Below are positions 52,703 through 61,807 of a stretch of 62,872 bases of DNA, piece after piece. The translations under genes were made by a program, and so were the position numbers. The DNA lies in contig DATAEG010000074.1 in the NCBI GenBank assembly GCA_036258135.1, forward strand, positions 1 to 62,872, read 5' to 3'. The DNA comes from DATAEG01 sp036258135 (GTDB lineage Bacteria > Actinomycetota > Actinomycetes > Mycobacteriales > Jatrophihabitantaceae). A model generated the notes under the pieces. It was given only the letters and a program-made list of their open reading frames with translations, searched no databases and had not been told where the DNA came from. The stretch's first letter is position 1, and each line of letters opens with the position of its first letter.

Positions 52703-53830
52703 CTAGCGGACCTGTACGTGCGAACTGGCCAGCTCGTAGACCAGCAGGATCTGGCGGGCCACCTGCGGCCAGTCGTAGGGCTGCACCACCACGGATCCGA
52801 CCTGGGACAGCTCGGCGCGCAGGGCCGGGTCGTCGAGGACGGTGCCGAGCGCCTGGGCCAGTGCCCGCGGCGAACCGGTCTCGAAGAGGATGCCGGCCCG
52901 TCCTCCGACACCGTCGTCGACCACGCGGCGGAACGCGTCCAGCTCACTGCCGACGATGGGCGTCCCCGCCGCCATCGCCTCCAGCAGGATGACGCCGAAG
53001 CTCTCGCCACCGGTGTTGGGCGCGCAGTAGACGTCGACGCTGCGCAACAACCGGGCCTTATCCACCTCGCTGACCTGACCAAGCAGCACCACTCGGTCCC
53101 CCAGCGATCGGGGTAGCCGCGAGCGGAACTCCTCGGCGTCGCCGCGACCCCCGACGAGGAGCTGGACATCCGGCCGGTCCGGCACCAGCTGGTCCAGGGC
53201 GGCCACGAGCACGTCCATGCCCTTGCGCGGTTCGTCGTAGCGGCCGATGAACCCCACCGTCCCGCCGGCTCGCGGGTATCCCCGGAACGGGGTGGCCTGC
53301 GCGAAATGGGCGATTGCCACGCCGTTGGGGATGACCACGGCGTCGGCGCCGAGGTGCTCGACGATGAGCTTGCGCGCCGCCGGGCTCACTGCGATGCGGC
53401 CAGAGAGCTTTTCCAGGAACGGCTGCAGCATCGTGTCGAACATGGCCAGCGCCCGAGAACGGATCGCGGCGGCGTGGAAGGTTGCCACCAGCGGGCCGTC
53501 GTAGATCATGCAGGTGAGCAGGGACAGGCTGGGCGGGGCGGGCTCGTGGACGTGGACGACGTCGAAGTCGCTATCACGGAGCCATCGGCGCACCCGGGCC
53601 GCGGACACCAGGCCGAACTGGAGCCGGGCCACCGAGCCGTTGTATGGGATCGGCACCGCTTTGCCGGCGGCCACGACGTAGCCCGGCAAACCGGGCGAAC
53701 CCTCTTCACCCGGCGCCAGCACCGAGACCGCGTGGCCGAGCGAGATGAGCGTCTCGGCGAGGTCTCGGACGTGGGATTGCACACCGCCGGGTATATCCCA
53801 GTCGTAGGGGCAGACGATGCCGATCTTCAT
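52703..53830 (-). CDS. pimA: Phosphatidylinositol alpha-mannosyltransferase PimA
   Basis: GT4 glycosyltransferase that adds the first mannose to phosphatidylinositol on the inner face of the membrane; 375 residues. Begins MKIGIVCPYDWDIPGGVQSHV; VVHVHEPAPPSLSLL and VIPNGVAIAHFAQA follow, and the donor-binding EX7E motif is GGESFGVILLEAMAAGTPIV (about 277-296). ATG 53830 overlaps the patA stop (ATGA). Confidence 0.94.
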   Translation of the reverse strand: MKIGIVCPYDWDIPGGVQSHVRDLAETLISLGHAVSVLAPGEEGSPGLPGYVVAAGKAVPIPYNGSVARLQFGLVSAARVRRWLRDSDFDVVHVHEPAPPSLSLLTCMIYDGPLVATFHAAAIRSRALAMFDTMLQPFLEKLSGRIAVSPAARKLIVEHLGADAVVIPNGVAIAHFAQATPFRGYPRAGGTVGFIGRYDEPRKGMDVLVAALDQLVPDRPDVQLLVGGRGDAEEFRSRLPRSLGDRVVLLGQVSEVDKARLLRSVDVYCAPNTGGESFGVILLEAMAAGTPIVGSELDAFRRVVDDGVGGRAGILFETGSPRALAQALGTVLDDPALRAELSQVGSVVVQPYDWPQVARQILLVYELASSHVQVR

Positions 53831-54756
53831 CGCCCGGCCGCCTCGTCGGTACCGGCACGGAGGTCAGAGACCCAGAGCCGCTGAAGCATGTGCCAATCCG
53901 CCGGGTGCGCGGCGATCGAGACGGCAAATTCGTCCGCGATGCGCTGTGTGCCAGCGCGCACTGACGCCGTCAGCGACCCCTCCGGCAGGGTCACGGCTCC
54001 GCCGACCCGGCCGGCCCAGTCGGGTCCGTCGTTCCACAGTCCGACCGGGTGCAGGGCCGCCCCGGTGCGAGCCGCCAGCATGGCCGGGCCAGCCGGCATC
54101 CGGGCGGTCTCACCGAAGAACTCGACGTCTACGCCGCGGCTGGACAGGTCCCGGTCCCCGACCAGGCAGACGCACCCGCCGGCGGCCAGCCGTTCGGCCA
54201 GGACGGTCGAGGTGAGGCCGGCCCCTCCGGTCAGCGGCAGGATCTCCATGCCGATCGCCTCCCGGTAGGCCACGAAGCGCCGGAACAGCGAGTCCGGCTT
54301 TAGCCGCTCCACCACGGTGGTGAACGGGACGCCGTGTTCGATCAGCCAGAGGCCGGCGACATCCCAGTTGCCCATGTGCGGCAGCACCAGGACGACGCCC
54401 TGCCCCGCGGCGATGGACTTGTCCATCACGTCGATGCCGTCGAGGTCGAACCGAGCCGCGACGTCCTTCTTGTCCATGGACGGAAGACGGAATGCCTCTT
54501 GCCAGTACCGCGCGTAGGACCGCAGCCCGGCCCGGACCAGATCTGTGAGTTCGACCTCGGGCATCAACGGGCCGACCACCCGCCGCAGGTTCCGGCGCAG
54601 TTGCCGGGCGCCGCGGCCGTCGCGGCGCAACCCCACGTCTGCGGCAGTCCGGAACAGCCCGCGCGCGGCGCTCTCGGGCATGGCCCGGACCAGTCGCCAC
54701 CCGGCGGCGAAACCCAGGTCGACAGCCCGGTCGCGGACGTCGTCGAGGGCGGTCAC
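53827..54756 (-). CDS. patA: Phosphatidylinositol mannoside acyltransferase
   Basis: Acylates the mannose of PIM; 309 residues of the HtrB/LpxL-like acyltransferase family. The HX4D motif is VLPHMGNWDVAGLW (His127, Asp132), followed by TTVVERLKPDSLFRRFVAYR and LVGDRDLSSRGVDVEFFGE. GTG 54756 overlaps the pgsA stop (GTGA). pgsA-patA-pimA is the conserved PIM cluster. Confidence 0.92.
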   Translation of the reverse strand: MTALDDVRDRAVDLGFAAGWRLVRAMPESAARGLFRTAADVGLRRDGRGARQLRRNLRRVVGPLMPEVELTDLVRAGLRSYARYWQEAFRLPSMDKKDVAARFDLDGIDVMDKSIAAGQGVVLVLPHMGNWDVAGLWLIEHGVPFTTVVERLKPDSLFRRFVAYREAIGMEILPLTGGAGLTSTVLAERLAAGGCVCLVGDRDLSSRGVDVEFFGETARMPAGPAMLAARTGAALHPVGLWNDGPDWAGRVGGAVTLPEGSLTASVRAGTQRIADEFAVSIAAHPADWHMLQRLWVSDLRAGTDEAAGR

Positions 54757-55370
54757 GGAGCGGCGGCTTTGCGGTCCTGGCGGTACACCGTGACGAGCCG
54801 CTGCACCACCGTGACCGCGGACGCGGCCACGAGCAGCCAGATGGCGATGGCCAGCGCGTAGGGCACGTTGAACGGATCGCCGGTGAGGCCGGTGCCGACC
54901 AGGATGATGATCAGCCGCTCGGCGCGTTCGGCGATGCCCACCGTCGCGTTCAGCCCGAGGCCCTCTGCCCGCGCCCGGATATAGGACGTGAGCGTGCCCA
55001 GCACCAGGCAGATCAGCGACGCGGCCAGCAGCCAGGGCTGATCGTCGCGGGCGAAGTACCAGGCCAGTGAGCCGAACACGGCGGCGTCGGCGACCCGGTC
55101 GCAGGTCGAGTCCAGCAGCGCGCCGAACCGCGACGTGCGTCCCGAGGCGCGGGCCACCGCACCGTCGAGAAGGTCGAGCAGGACGAAGAACGTGACGATG
55201 AGCGTCCCCGGGAAAAACCAGCCTCGCGGGAAGCAGACGACCGCGCCGGCGGTGGCGCCGACAGTGCCGATCACGGTGATCGCGTCCGCGGTGACGCCGC
55301 GGCGCGCGAGGCCCTGGCCCAGCGGTTCCAAGAACCGCGAGACCGCCGCACGCGCGTGGACGTTCAGCAC
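54753..55370 (-). CDS. pgsA: Phosphatidylinositol phosphate synthase (CDP-alcohol phosphatidyltransferase)
   Basis: Transfers phosphatidyl from CDP-diacylglycerol to inositol phosphate, feeding PIM synthesis; 205 residues, about six membrane spans. The full CDP-OH-P motif is present: D-LL-DG-AV-AR, eight residues, G-ALL-D-STC-D (about 66-91). The context with patA and pimA supports the inositol substrate. GTG 55370 is only seven bases after a TAGGGT -10, so a leaderless transcript is likely. Confidence 0.92.
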   Translation of the reverse strand: MLNVHARAAVSRFLEPLGQGLARRGVTADAITVIGTVGATAGAVVCFPRGWFFPGTLIVTFFVLLDLLDGAVARASGRTSRFGALLDSTCDRVADAAVFGSLAWYFARDDQPWLLAASLICLVLGTLTSYIRARAEGLGLNATVGIAERAERLIIILVGTGLTGDPFNVPYALAIAIWLLVAASAVTVVQRLVTVYRQDRKAAAP

Positions 55371-55377
55371 ACGAGCA

Positions 55378-55383
55378 ACCCTA
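55378..55383 (-). promoter_or_regulatory. -10 element of the pgsA-patA-pimA operon, leaderless arrangement
   Basis: TAGGGT on the minus strand, seven bases upstream of the pgsA GTG. The transcript would begin at the start codon. Confidence 0.45.
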
Positions 55384-55456
55384 GTATCGGACGGGCACCG
55401 GTCCTGGTGCCGTGACCCCGGGGTTGTCGGCGATCAAGCCAGGGTGTCGAATGCGA

Positions 55457-55462
55457 TAGAGC
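55457..55462 (+). promoter_or_regulatory. Possible -10 element of the EF-G-like gene
   Basis: TAGAGC, 47 bases before the start of the EF-G-like gene, in the 139-bp divergent gap 55371-55509. The same gap holds a GGCACC-N6-GGTGCC dyad near 55395. Confidence 0.3.
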
Positions 55463-55509
55463 CCCTGCGCGCCGTGCGCAGGCACGACACGTCTCCATCA
55501 GGGGGTCGA

Positions 55510-57696
55510 ATGACAGGCAAACCGTCCGCCAAGCCGACTGGCTCCGTAGAAGCGCCGCAGACTCCTGCGGCCATCCGCAACGTCGCCGTAGTCGGGCACG
55601 CCGGAGCGGGAAAGACGACCCTGGTCGAGGCGCTGCTGGCCGCGACCGGGACCATCCCGAAGACCGGCAGCGTGCTGGACGGCAACACCGTCAGCGACAC
55701 CGACCCCATCGAGATCGCCCAGCAACGCTCGGTGGCGCTGTCGGTGTGCCCCATGGCCGTCGAGGACCGGACCGTCAACCTCCTCGACACGCCCGGCTCA
55801 CCGGACTTCGTCGGCGAGCTGCGCGCCGGCCTGCGGGCCGCTGACGCCGCGCTCTTCGTCGTCGCTTCGGGAGAGCCGCTGGATGCCTCGACGTTGGCGT
55901 TGTGGGACGAATGTGTCCACCTGGGCATGCCGCGGGCGGTGGCCATCTCCCGTCTTGACGGGCTGCATTCCTCCTATGCGGACACATTGGCGCTGTGCCA
56001 GACGTCGTTCGGCCAGTCGGGCGGGCAGGCGGTGCTGCCGCTGTACATGCCCGAAGGCGGCGGGGGCGGGCAGGCACCCACGGCCCTCGTCGGGCTGCTC
56101 TCCCGGCGCCGCACCGACTACACCAACGGGTTCCCGCCCAAGGGCACTGACGCGACCGCCGAGACGGCCGACGACGCCGGCTTCGAGGAGGCCCGGTCGG
56201 CGCTGATCGAGGCGATCATCGCCGAGAGCGAGGACGAGACCCTGCTCGACCGCTACGTCAGCGGCGAGGAGCTGGAGCTGGACGTCCTCGTGGACGACCT
56301 CGAGACGGCCATCGCACGTGGCAGCTTCCATCCGGTCGTGCCCGTGTGCGCGGCCACCGGGCTGGGTCTGGCCGAGCTGCTCGAGGTTCTGTCGAGCGCC
56401 TTCCCGTCCCCGCTCGAGCATGACCTGCCGCCGGTGACGACGCCGGACGGGGATCCCGTCGACGGCGTCGCCTGCGATCCGCAGAGTCCGCTGCTCGGCG
56501 AGGTGGTCCGGACCACCGTCGACACGTATGCCGGCCGGGTCTCGCTGGTGCGCTTGTTCGCGGGCACCATCGCGTCGGACACGGTCATCCACGTCTGCGG
56601 CCACGGCGGCGCCGACCGCGGCCACCCCGACCACGACGCCGACGAGCGCGTCGGGCACCTCTATTCCCCGCTCGGGGCGACGCTGCGTCCGATCAGCCAG
56701 GCGGTGGCCGGCGACCTCGTGGCCATCCCCCGGCTGGGCACCGCGGAGACGTCGGACACCATCTCGGCCAAGGCCCAACCGCTCTGCATTGCACCATGGG
56801 AAATGCCCGAGCCGCTGTTGCCGGTTGCGGTGCGAGGCGCCACCCGTAACGACGACGACGCGCTGGCGCGCGGTCTGGAGCGATTGGTGGCCACGGACCC
56901 CGTCGTCCGCGTCGACCGCAACGCCGGCACCGGGCAGCTGGTGCTGTGGTGCCTCGGTGAATCCCACGCCGACGCGGTGCTGGAGCGGTTGCGCGCCGGG
57001 GCGTCGCTGGAAACCGAGCCGGTGCGGGTGGCGCTACAGAGCACGTTCACGTCGACGGCCAAGGGGCACGGCCGGCAGGTCAAGCAGTCCGGCGGCCACG
57101 GGCAGTACGCCGTCTGCGACATCGAGATCGCACCGTTACCGCGCGGCTCGGGCGTCACGTTCGAGTCGAAGGTGGTCGGCGGTGCCGTCCCCACTCAGTA
57201 CGTCGGGTCCGTGGAGAAGGGGGTCCGCCAGCAGCTCGAACATGGCGTGGAGGCCGCGGAAGACTGCCCGGTGACCGACGTCCACGTCACGCTGCTGGAC
57301 GGCAAGGCGCACAGCGTCGACTCCTCCGACGCCGCGTTCCAGACGGCCGGCGCCCTGGCGGTGCGCGACGCGGCCGGGTTCGGGGAGATCGCGTTGCTGG
57401 AGCCGATCGCGACCCTTCAGGTGGACGTGCCCGACGGGTACGTCGGCGCGGTGCTCTCGGACCTGCCCGGGCGGCGTGGCCGGGTCACCGGCACCCAGCC
57501 GGTGCCGGACTGCCTGCCGGGCAACGAGCGCACCGTGGTGCACGCCGAGGTGCCAGAGGCAGAGCTCACCCGCTACGCGGTGACGCTCCGCTCGCTCACC
57601 GGCGGCACAGGGCGGTTCAGCCGGGCCTTTGCTCGCAACGAGATCGTCCCCGCCTCCGCGGCTGCGGCGCTGCGCGACACCGCCTCCGCGCACTGA
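55510..57696 (+). CDS. Elongation factor G-like GTPase (EF-G2 type)
   Basis: 728 residues with EF-G domain order, one of the second-copy EF-G-like proteins whose cellular role is unclear. G1 is VVGHAGAGKTTLVEALL (about 27-43) and G3 is LLDTPGSPDFVGEL. The G4 position reads AISRLDG, not NKxD. Domains III-V follow, with KQSGGHGQYAVCDIEIAPL, VVGGAVPTQYVGSVEKGV and LEPIATLQVDVPDGYVGAVLSDL. ATG 55510 has GGGGGT upstream. It is the first gene of a plus-strand block that interrupts the usual pgsA-HIT-thrS order. Confidence 0.9.
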   Translation: MTGKPSAKPTGSVEAPQTPAAIRNVAVVGHAGAGKTTLVEALLAATGTIPKTGSVLDGNTVSDTDPIEIAQQRSVALSVCPMAVEDRTVNLLDTPGSPDFVGELRAGLRAADAALFVVASGEPLDASTLALWDECVHLGMPRAVAISRLDGLHSSYADTLALCQTSFGQSGGQAVLPLYMPEGGGGGQAPTALVGLLSRRRTDYTNGFPPKGTDATAETADDAGFEEARSALIEAIIAESEDETLLDRYVSGEELELDVLVDDLETAIARGSFHPVVPVCAATGLGLAELLEVLSSAFPSPLEHDLPPVTTPDGDPVDGVACDPQSPLLGEVVRTTVDTYAGRVSLVRLFAGTIASDTVIHVCGHGGADRGHPDHDADERVGHLYSPLGATLRPISQAVAGDLVAIPRLGTAETSDTISAKAQPLCIAPWEMPEPLLPVAVRGATRNDDDALARGLERLVATDPVVRVDRNAGTGQLVLWCLGESHADAVLERLRAGASLETEPVRVALQSTFTSTAKGHGRQVKQSGGHGQYAVCDIEIAPLPRGSGVTFESKVVGGAVPTQYVGSVEKGVRQQLEHGVEAAEDCPVTDVHVTLLDGKAHSVDSSDAAFQTAGALAVRDAAGFGEIALLEPIATLQVDVPDGYVGAVLSDLPGRRGRVTGTQPVPDCLPGNERTVVHAEVPEAELTRYAVTLRSLTGGTGRFSRAFARNEIVPASAAAALRDTASAH

Positions 57697-57704
57697 GCCA
57701 GCCC

Positions 57705-59066
57705 ATGGACGAGCGGGCCGCGGTGCTGTCAGTGGCCCACGAGCACGCGGCGAGATTCCTGGCGGGTCTGCCCGACCGTCCGGTCTGGCCGCGCGCGACC
57801 TACGCCGAGATGCTCGCCGCGCTGGGCGGCCCGCTACCTGACGTTGGTCAGGACCCGGTCCGGGTGGTGGCCGAGCTGGCTGAACGCGCCGATCCGGGCC
57901 TCGTGGCCATCCCCTCCGGACGGTTCTTCGGGTTCGTCATAGGCGGGAGCCTGCCCGCGGCGCTGGGTGCGGACTGGCTCACCTCCGCGTGGGATCAGAA
58001 CGCGGCGCTCTCCGCCCTGACGCCGGCGGCGGCCGCGGCCGAGACCGTGTCCGCTGGCTGGCTACTGGACCTGTTCGGGTTACCCACGGACAGCGGCGTG
58101 GGGTTCGTCACCGGCGGAATGATGGCCAACTTCACGTGCCTGGCCGCGGCGCGGCGTGATGTCCTGGTGCGGGCCGGCTGGGACCTCGAGGCGCGCGGCC
58201 TGGTCGGCGCGCCGCGGGTCCGGGTGGTGGTCGGGCGGTACCGGCACGACACGGTGGACCGGGCGCTGCGCTATCTCGGCTTCGGCCGGGACGACGTGGT
58301 CGTGGTCCCGACGGACGGTGAAGGCCGCGTCACCGGCGATGGGCTTGCGAAGACTCTCGGTTCGGTGGATGGACCGTTGATCGTCTGCCTCCAGGCCGGC
58401 GAGGTCCATACCGGCGCCTTCGACGCCTTCGCCGAGGCGATCCCGTTGGCGCACGAACACGGCGCCTGGGTACACGTCGACGGCGCCTTCGGGCTGTGGG
58501 CGGCAGCCAGCGCGCCCACGAGGCACCTGACCGCCGGCGTGGCTGCGGCCGACTCCTGGGCCACGGACGGGCACAAGACGCTGAACGTTCCGTACGACTC
58601 AGGCATCGCGATCGTGGCGCGTGCCGAGGCGATGCGGGCCGTATTCGGCGTGCACGCGGACTACCTGGTCCAGAGCACAGCGGACCCGATGGAGTCGACG
58701 CCGGAGTTCTCACGGCGGGCACGAGGCTTCCCGGTGTGGGCGGCGCTGCGCAGCTTGGGCCGGTCCGGAGTGGACGCACTGGTCGCCGGGCTGGCCGCGA
58801 ACGCAAGACGCATGGCGGACGGGCTGCGCGCGCTGGGTGCTGAGGTGTGCAACGACGTCTGCTTCACACAGGTCATCGCCCGGTTCGGGGACGATGCGGC
58901 CACCGAGGAGCTGGGCACCCGCCTCCTTGCCGAGGGCACCGCGGTGCTTACCCCGGGCCGCTGGCACGACCGAGCGGTGCTGCGCTGCTCGGTGTCGAAC
59001 TGGTCCACGACACCCGACGACGTGGACCGCACGTTGGCCGCTGTCGGCAGGCTCTTGCGCGCATGA
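57705..59066 (+). CDS. Pyridoxal-phosphate-dependent (group II) decarboxylase family protein
   Basis: 453 residues, fold type I PLP enzyme related to aromatic amino acid, glutamate and diaminobutyrate decarboxylases. The Schiff-base lysine is in SWATDGHKTLNVPYDSG (about residue 289), the cofactor Asp in VHVDGAFGLW, and GFVTGGMMANFTCLAAARRD binds phosphate. Substrate cannot be predicted. ATG 57705 is eight bases after the EF-G-like stop, and its TGA overlaps the next gene (ATGA). Confidence 0.88.
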   Translation: MDERAAVLSVAHEHAARFLAGLPDRPVWPRATYAEMLAALGGPLPDVGQDPVRVVAELAERADPGLVAIPSGRFFGFVIGGSLPAALGADWLTSAWDQNAALSALTPAAAAAETVSAGWLLDLFGLPTDSGVGFVTGGMMANFTCLAAARRDVLVRAGWDLEARGLVGAPRVRVVVGRYRHDTVDRALRYLGFGRDDVVVVPTDGEGRVTGDGLAKTLGSVDGPLIVCLQAGEVHTGAFDAFAEAIPLAHEHGAWVHVDGAFGLWAAASAPTRHLTAGVAAADSWATDGHKTLNVPYDSGIAIVARAEAMRAVFGVHADYLVQSTADPMESTPEFSRRARGFPVWAALRSLGRSGVDALVAGLAANARRMADGLRALGAEVCNDVCFTQVIARFGDDAATEELGTRLLAEGTAVLTPGRWHDRAVLRCSVSNWSTTPDDVDRTLAAVGRLLRA

Positions 59067-59800
59067 GTGATCTGCCGGGCTGGACGGCCGGCTCTTTCTC
59101 GGCGGACGGTCGGGTTTTCCCGACCTATCGGCGCGGCACTGGACCGGCGGTGATCGTCATCCACGAGATCCCCGGCATCACGCCACCGGTGCTGCGGTTC
59201 GCCGACGAGGTCGCCGACGCCGGGTTCACCGTCGTGCTGCCGCACCTGTTCGGGACGCTCAACGAGGACGGCGGTGTGGTCGGTGGTATGACCCTGTTCG
59301 TGCGGCTGTGCGTGCGGAGCGAGTTCACCAAGCTGGCCTTGCAGGTCACGTCACCGATCGCAGGCTGGTTGCGTGCGCTGGCCCGCTCCCTGCATACGGA
59401 ACTCGGCGGGCCGGGCGTCGGGGCCGTCGGTATGTGTTTCACCGGAGGATTCGCGCTGGCCATGACGGTGGACGCGCCCGTGGTGGCTCCGGTCATGGCC
59501 CAGCCGTCGCTGCCCTTCGCCGTCGGCCGTCGACGTGCCGCTGACCTCAATCTCTCCCCGACCGACCTCGCGGCGGCGCGACGCGCCGCGGCCAGGGGGT
59601 GTTCCGTGCTCGGTTTGCGCTACCGCGGCGATCGGGCCACCGGCACACGTTTTGAGACCTTGCGCAGGGAACTCGGCGATGACTTTGTCGCTGTCGAGTT
59701 CGACGGGAAAAGGCACGCGACCCTCACCGCGCACCGCCAGCAGGAGGCGGTCGACCGGGTGCTCGCTTTCCTCCGGGCGCGGCTCCAGGGTTTGGGCTGA
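59063..59800 (+). CDS. Dienelactone hydrolase family protein
   Basis: 245-residue alpha/beta hydrolase. The nucleophile is Cys125 in VGMCFTGGFALAM, the dienelactone-hydrolase variant of the GxSxG elbow. AVIVIHEIPGITPPVLRFADEVADAG is the N-terminal signature containing Glu35; a late Asp and His (EFDGKRHATLTAH) complete a plausible triad. Substrate unknown. It is coupled to the decarboxylase gene by an ATGA overlap. Confidence 0.87.
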   Translation: MSDLPGWTAGSFSADGRVFPTYRRGTGPAVIVIHEIPGITPPVLRFADEVADAGFTVVLPHLFGTLNEDGGVVGGMTLFVRLCVRSEFTKLALQVTSPIAGWLRALARSLHTELGGPGVGAVGMCFTGGFALAMTVDAPVVAPVMAQPSLPFAVGRRRAADLNLSPTDLAAARRAAARGCSVLGLRYRGDRATGTRFETLRRELGDDFVAVEFDGKRHATLTAHRQQEAVDRVLAFLRARLQGLG

Positions 59801-59864
59801 TGCGTTTCGAGCGGAAGGGCTGACGCGCTCAGGTGGATCGCTCATGCGTACGAGTGGAGGTTGA

Positions 59865-59876
59865 GTGGATATCCAC
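59865..59876. promoter_or_regulatory. 12-bp palindrome before the DUF222-HNH gene
   Basis: GTGGATATCCAC, perfectly palindromic, 51 bases upstream of the next start, in the 127-bp gap 59801-59927. A TACCGT hexamer at 59916-59921 lies six bases before the ATG and could serve as a -10 for a leaderless transcript. The role of the palindrome is unknown. Confidence 0.35.
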
Positions 59877-59927
59877 AGGAGCCACTACACACCGCAAGGC
59901 TTCTGAATTGCTGGATACCGTGCGGTC

Positions 59928-61235
59928 ATGGTCGAGGTTCAAGCGGGGCCGGTGGGCACTGCCGGTGCGCCTCGAATGGATCTTGACGAGCATTCGGACG
60001 CATCCATGGCTGCGCTGGCGGCAGCGCCGCCCAGCGCGGATTCGGTCCTCCGCTCCACCTACGCGGTCCCGGAACGCCTCTCGCCATCTGCGCGGATCGA
60101 CTTGCTGAGTGCGTTGGCGAAGCAGGCCGCGTGGGTTGAGGCTCGGCAGCTTGAGCTGCTGGCAGTGATCGACGCTGCTGACCCGTCACCGGATCGCTGG
60201 GCCACGGAGGAGATCGCCGCCGTTCTGCGCATCGCGCCGTCCACCGCCACCGTGCGGGTCGCGCTGGCCCGGCTGCTTGCTGGACCGCTGCTGGCCACCC
60301 GCCAGGCGTTGTTCGCCGGACAGATCACCGCACGACATGCCTCGGTGCTCGCGGAGGCGGTGCGGCCTCTCGACGACCCCGCCGCCACCGCCGTCCAAGA
60401 GCGCGTCCTCACCAAGGGTGCCGAAGATACGGTCGCGGAGTTCGCCCGCCGGGTCCGTCGGGCTGTGCTCATCGTCGACCCATCTGGTCAGGAACAGCGC
60501 CACTGTGCCGCGGTGGACCAACGCCGTGTCGTCATCACCCCTGACGTCGATGGCATGGCCCAGTTGTGGGCTCTGCTGCCGGCCGTGGGTGCAGCGACGG
60601 TCGGTGCTGCACTCAACGCGTTGGCCGCGGAGAGCCGGAAGGGTGGCGACGCCCGGACGGCTGATCAGCGGCGCGCGGATGCCTTGGTCAGCATGGCCGA
60701 CGCCGTTCTCGCCGACCCCAAGCGCGGACGCCACCAGGGCCAAGCGCCGGCCATCCAGGTCACCGTGGCCGCCTCCACCTTGATCGGCCAGGACGACCAG
60801 CCCGGTGACTTGGCCGGCTACGGTCCGATCAGCGCCACCACCGCGCGTCGACTGGCTACCGGCGAGACCGCGAACTGGCGGACCTTGTTGACCGACGACG
60901 CCGGACAACTCGTCGACGTCGGTCGGCGCTCACACCGGCCCCGCCAGGTGCTGCGCGACTTCATCGTGGCCCGCGATCGGCGCTGCACCTTCCCCGGCTG
61001 CGCCCAACCCGCCGCCCGATGCGATCTCGACCATGTCCGGTCGTACCGCCAGGGCGGGGCCACCGACCCGGCCAATCTGCAGGCACTCTGCCGACGGCAC
61101 CACCGGGCCAAGCACCGAACGGAATGGACACCCAGCCGTGGGCGCGACGGTTCCACGACCTGGACAAGTCCCACAGGCCACGCCTACCGCACCAAGCCAC
61201 CGCCGTTGCCGCTCGACCGACTAGAGGACAGCTAG
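59928..61235 (+). CDS. DUF222 domain HNH endonuclease family protein (13E12 repeat type)
   Basis: 435 residues. The DUF222 helical region covers roughly 40-330 (EARQLELLAVIDAADPSPDRWATEEIAAVLRI, MADAVLADPKRGR) and the HNH nuclease fold closes the protein: RDRRCTFPGCAQPAARCDLDHV, PANLQALCRRHHRAKH. Cys pairs for zinc and the catalytic His are intact. Genes of this family are numerous and variable in actinobacterial genomes and behave like dispersed, possibly mobile sequences; biological role is not settled. No inteins, terminal repeats or recombinase are seen around it. Confidence 0.88.
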   Translation: MVEVQAGPVGTAGAPRMDLDEHSDASMAALAAAPPSADSVLRSTYAVPERLSPSARIDLLSALAKQAAWVEARQLELLAVIDAADPSPDRWATEEIAAVLRIAPSTATVRVALARLLAGPLLATRQALFAGQITARHASVLAEAVRPLDDPAATAVQERVLTKGAEDTVAEFARRVRRAVLIVDPSGQEQRHCAAVDQRRVVITPDVDGMAQLWALLPAVGAATVGAALNALAAESRKGGDARTADQRRADALVSMADAVLADPKRGRHQGQAPAIQVTVAASTLIGQDDQPGDLAGYGPISATTARRLATGETANWRTLLTDDAGQLVDVGRRSHRPRQVLRDFIVARDRRCTFPGCAQPAARCDLDHVRSYRQGGATDPANLQALCRRHHRAKHRTEWTPSRGRDGSTTWTSPTGHAYRTKPPPLPLDRLEDS

Positions 61236-61256
61236 GGTCTACGAGCTTTCCATGGC

Positions 61257-61800
61257 ATGGCCGAGATCGGGCTGCGCGAGTTTACCGAGAGCGATGCTGA
61301 GGCTCTGACCGCCTTCCTCACCGGCAACGACTGGCCCTTCCACGTCCGGCTGCACTGGTCGTCGGAGCAGGTCGCCGCGGCGCTGGCCGACGGGTCGTTC
61401 CGCTCTGCCGGCGTGCGCACCCTCTGGCTGACGGCCGACGCCGCGAACGTCGGTTTGGCGGTCGTGTCCGACATCGATGAGCACGCGCCGATGCTCGACC
61501 TCCGTCTGGGCGCGGCTGACCGCGGCCGCGGCTACGGCAGCGCCGCGCTCCGCGCGGTGAGCACGTGGCTGTTCGCCACCTACCCCGAGCCGCAGCGCTT
61601 CGAAGGGCAGACGCGTTGACAACACCGCCATGCGCAAGACATTCCTGCGCTGCAGATGGGTGAAGGAAGCCCATTACCGTGCCGCCTGGCAGGCGCATGA
61701 CGGTCGGCTCATGGATTCCGTCGGGTATGGGCTGTTGCGCTCGAACTGGTTGAGCGGCCGGCCGACGCCGGTCGACTGGTTCGACGACCCGGCGATCTAG
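61257..61800 (+). pseudogene. GNAT family N-acetyltransferase, frameshifted
   Basis: The first frame (61257-61619) reads AEIGLREFTESDAEALTAFLTGNDWPFH and continues through the acetyl-CoA site LGAADRGRGYGSAALRAVSTWLF to RFEGQTR, then stops. The rest of a normal GNAT C-terminus continues without a break in the next frame from about 61615: VDNTAMRKTFLRCRWVKEAHYRAAW, ending VDWFDDPAI at TAG 61798. One missing base near 61613-61618 (ACGCGTTGAC where ACGCGNGTTGAC would restore the frame) explains it. It is either a recent pseudogene or a sequencing error. Start ATG 61257. It converges with the HIT gene. Confidence 0.82.
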
Positions 61801-61807
61801 CGCCGTC

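Noticed and set aside
61620..61800. The 3' part of the acetyltransferase as an independent small gene
   Set aside because: It has no suitable start and ribosome binding site, and its sequence continues the GNAT C-terminus directly.
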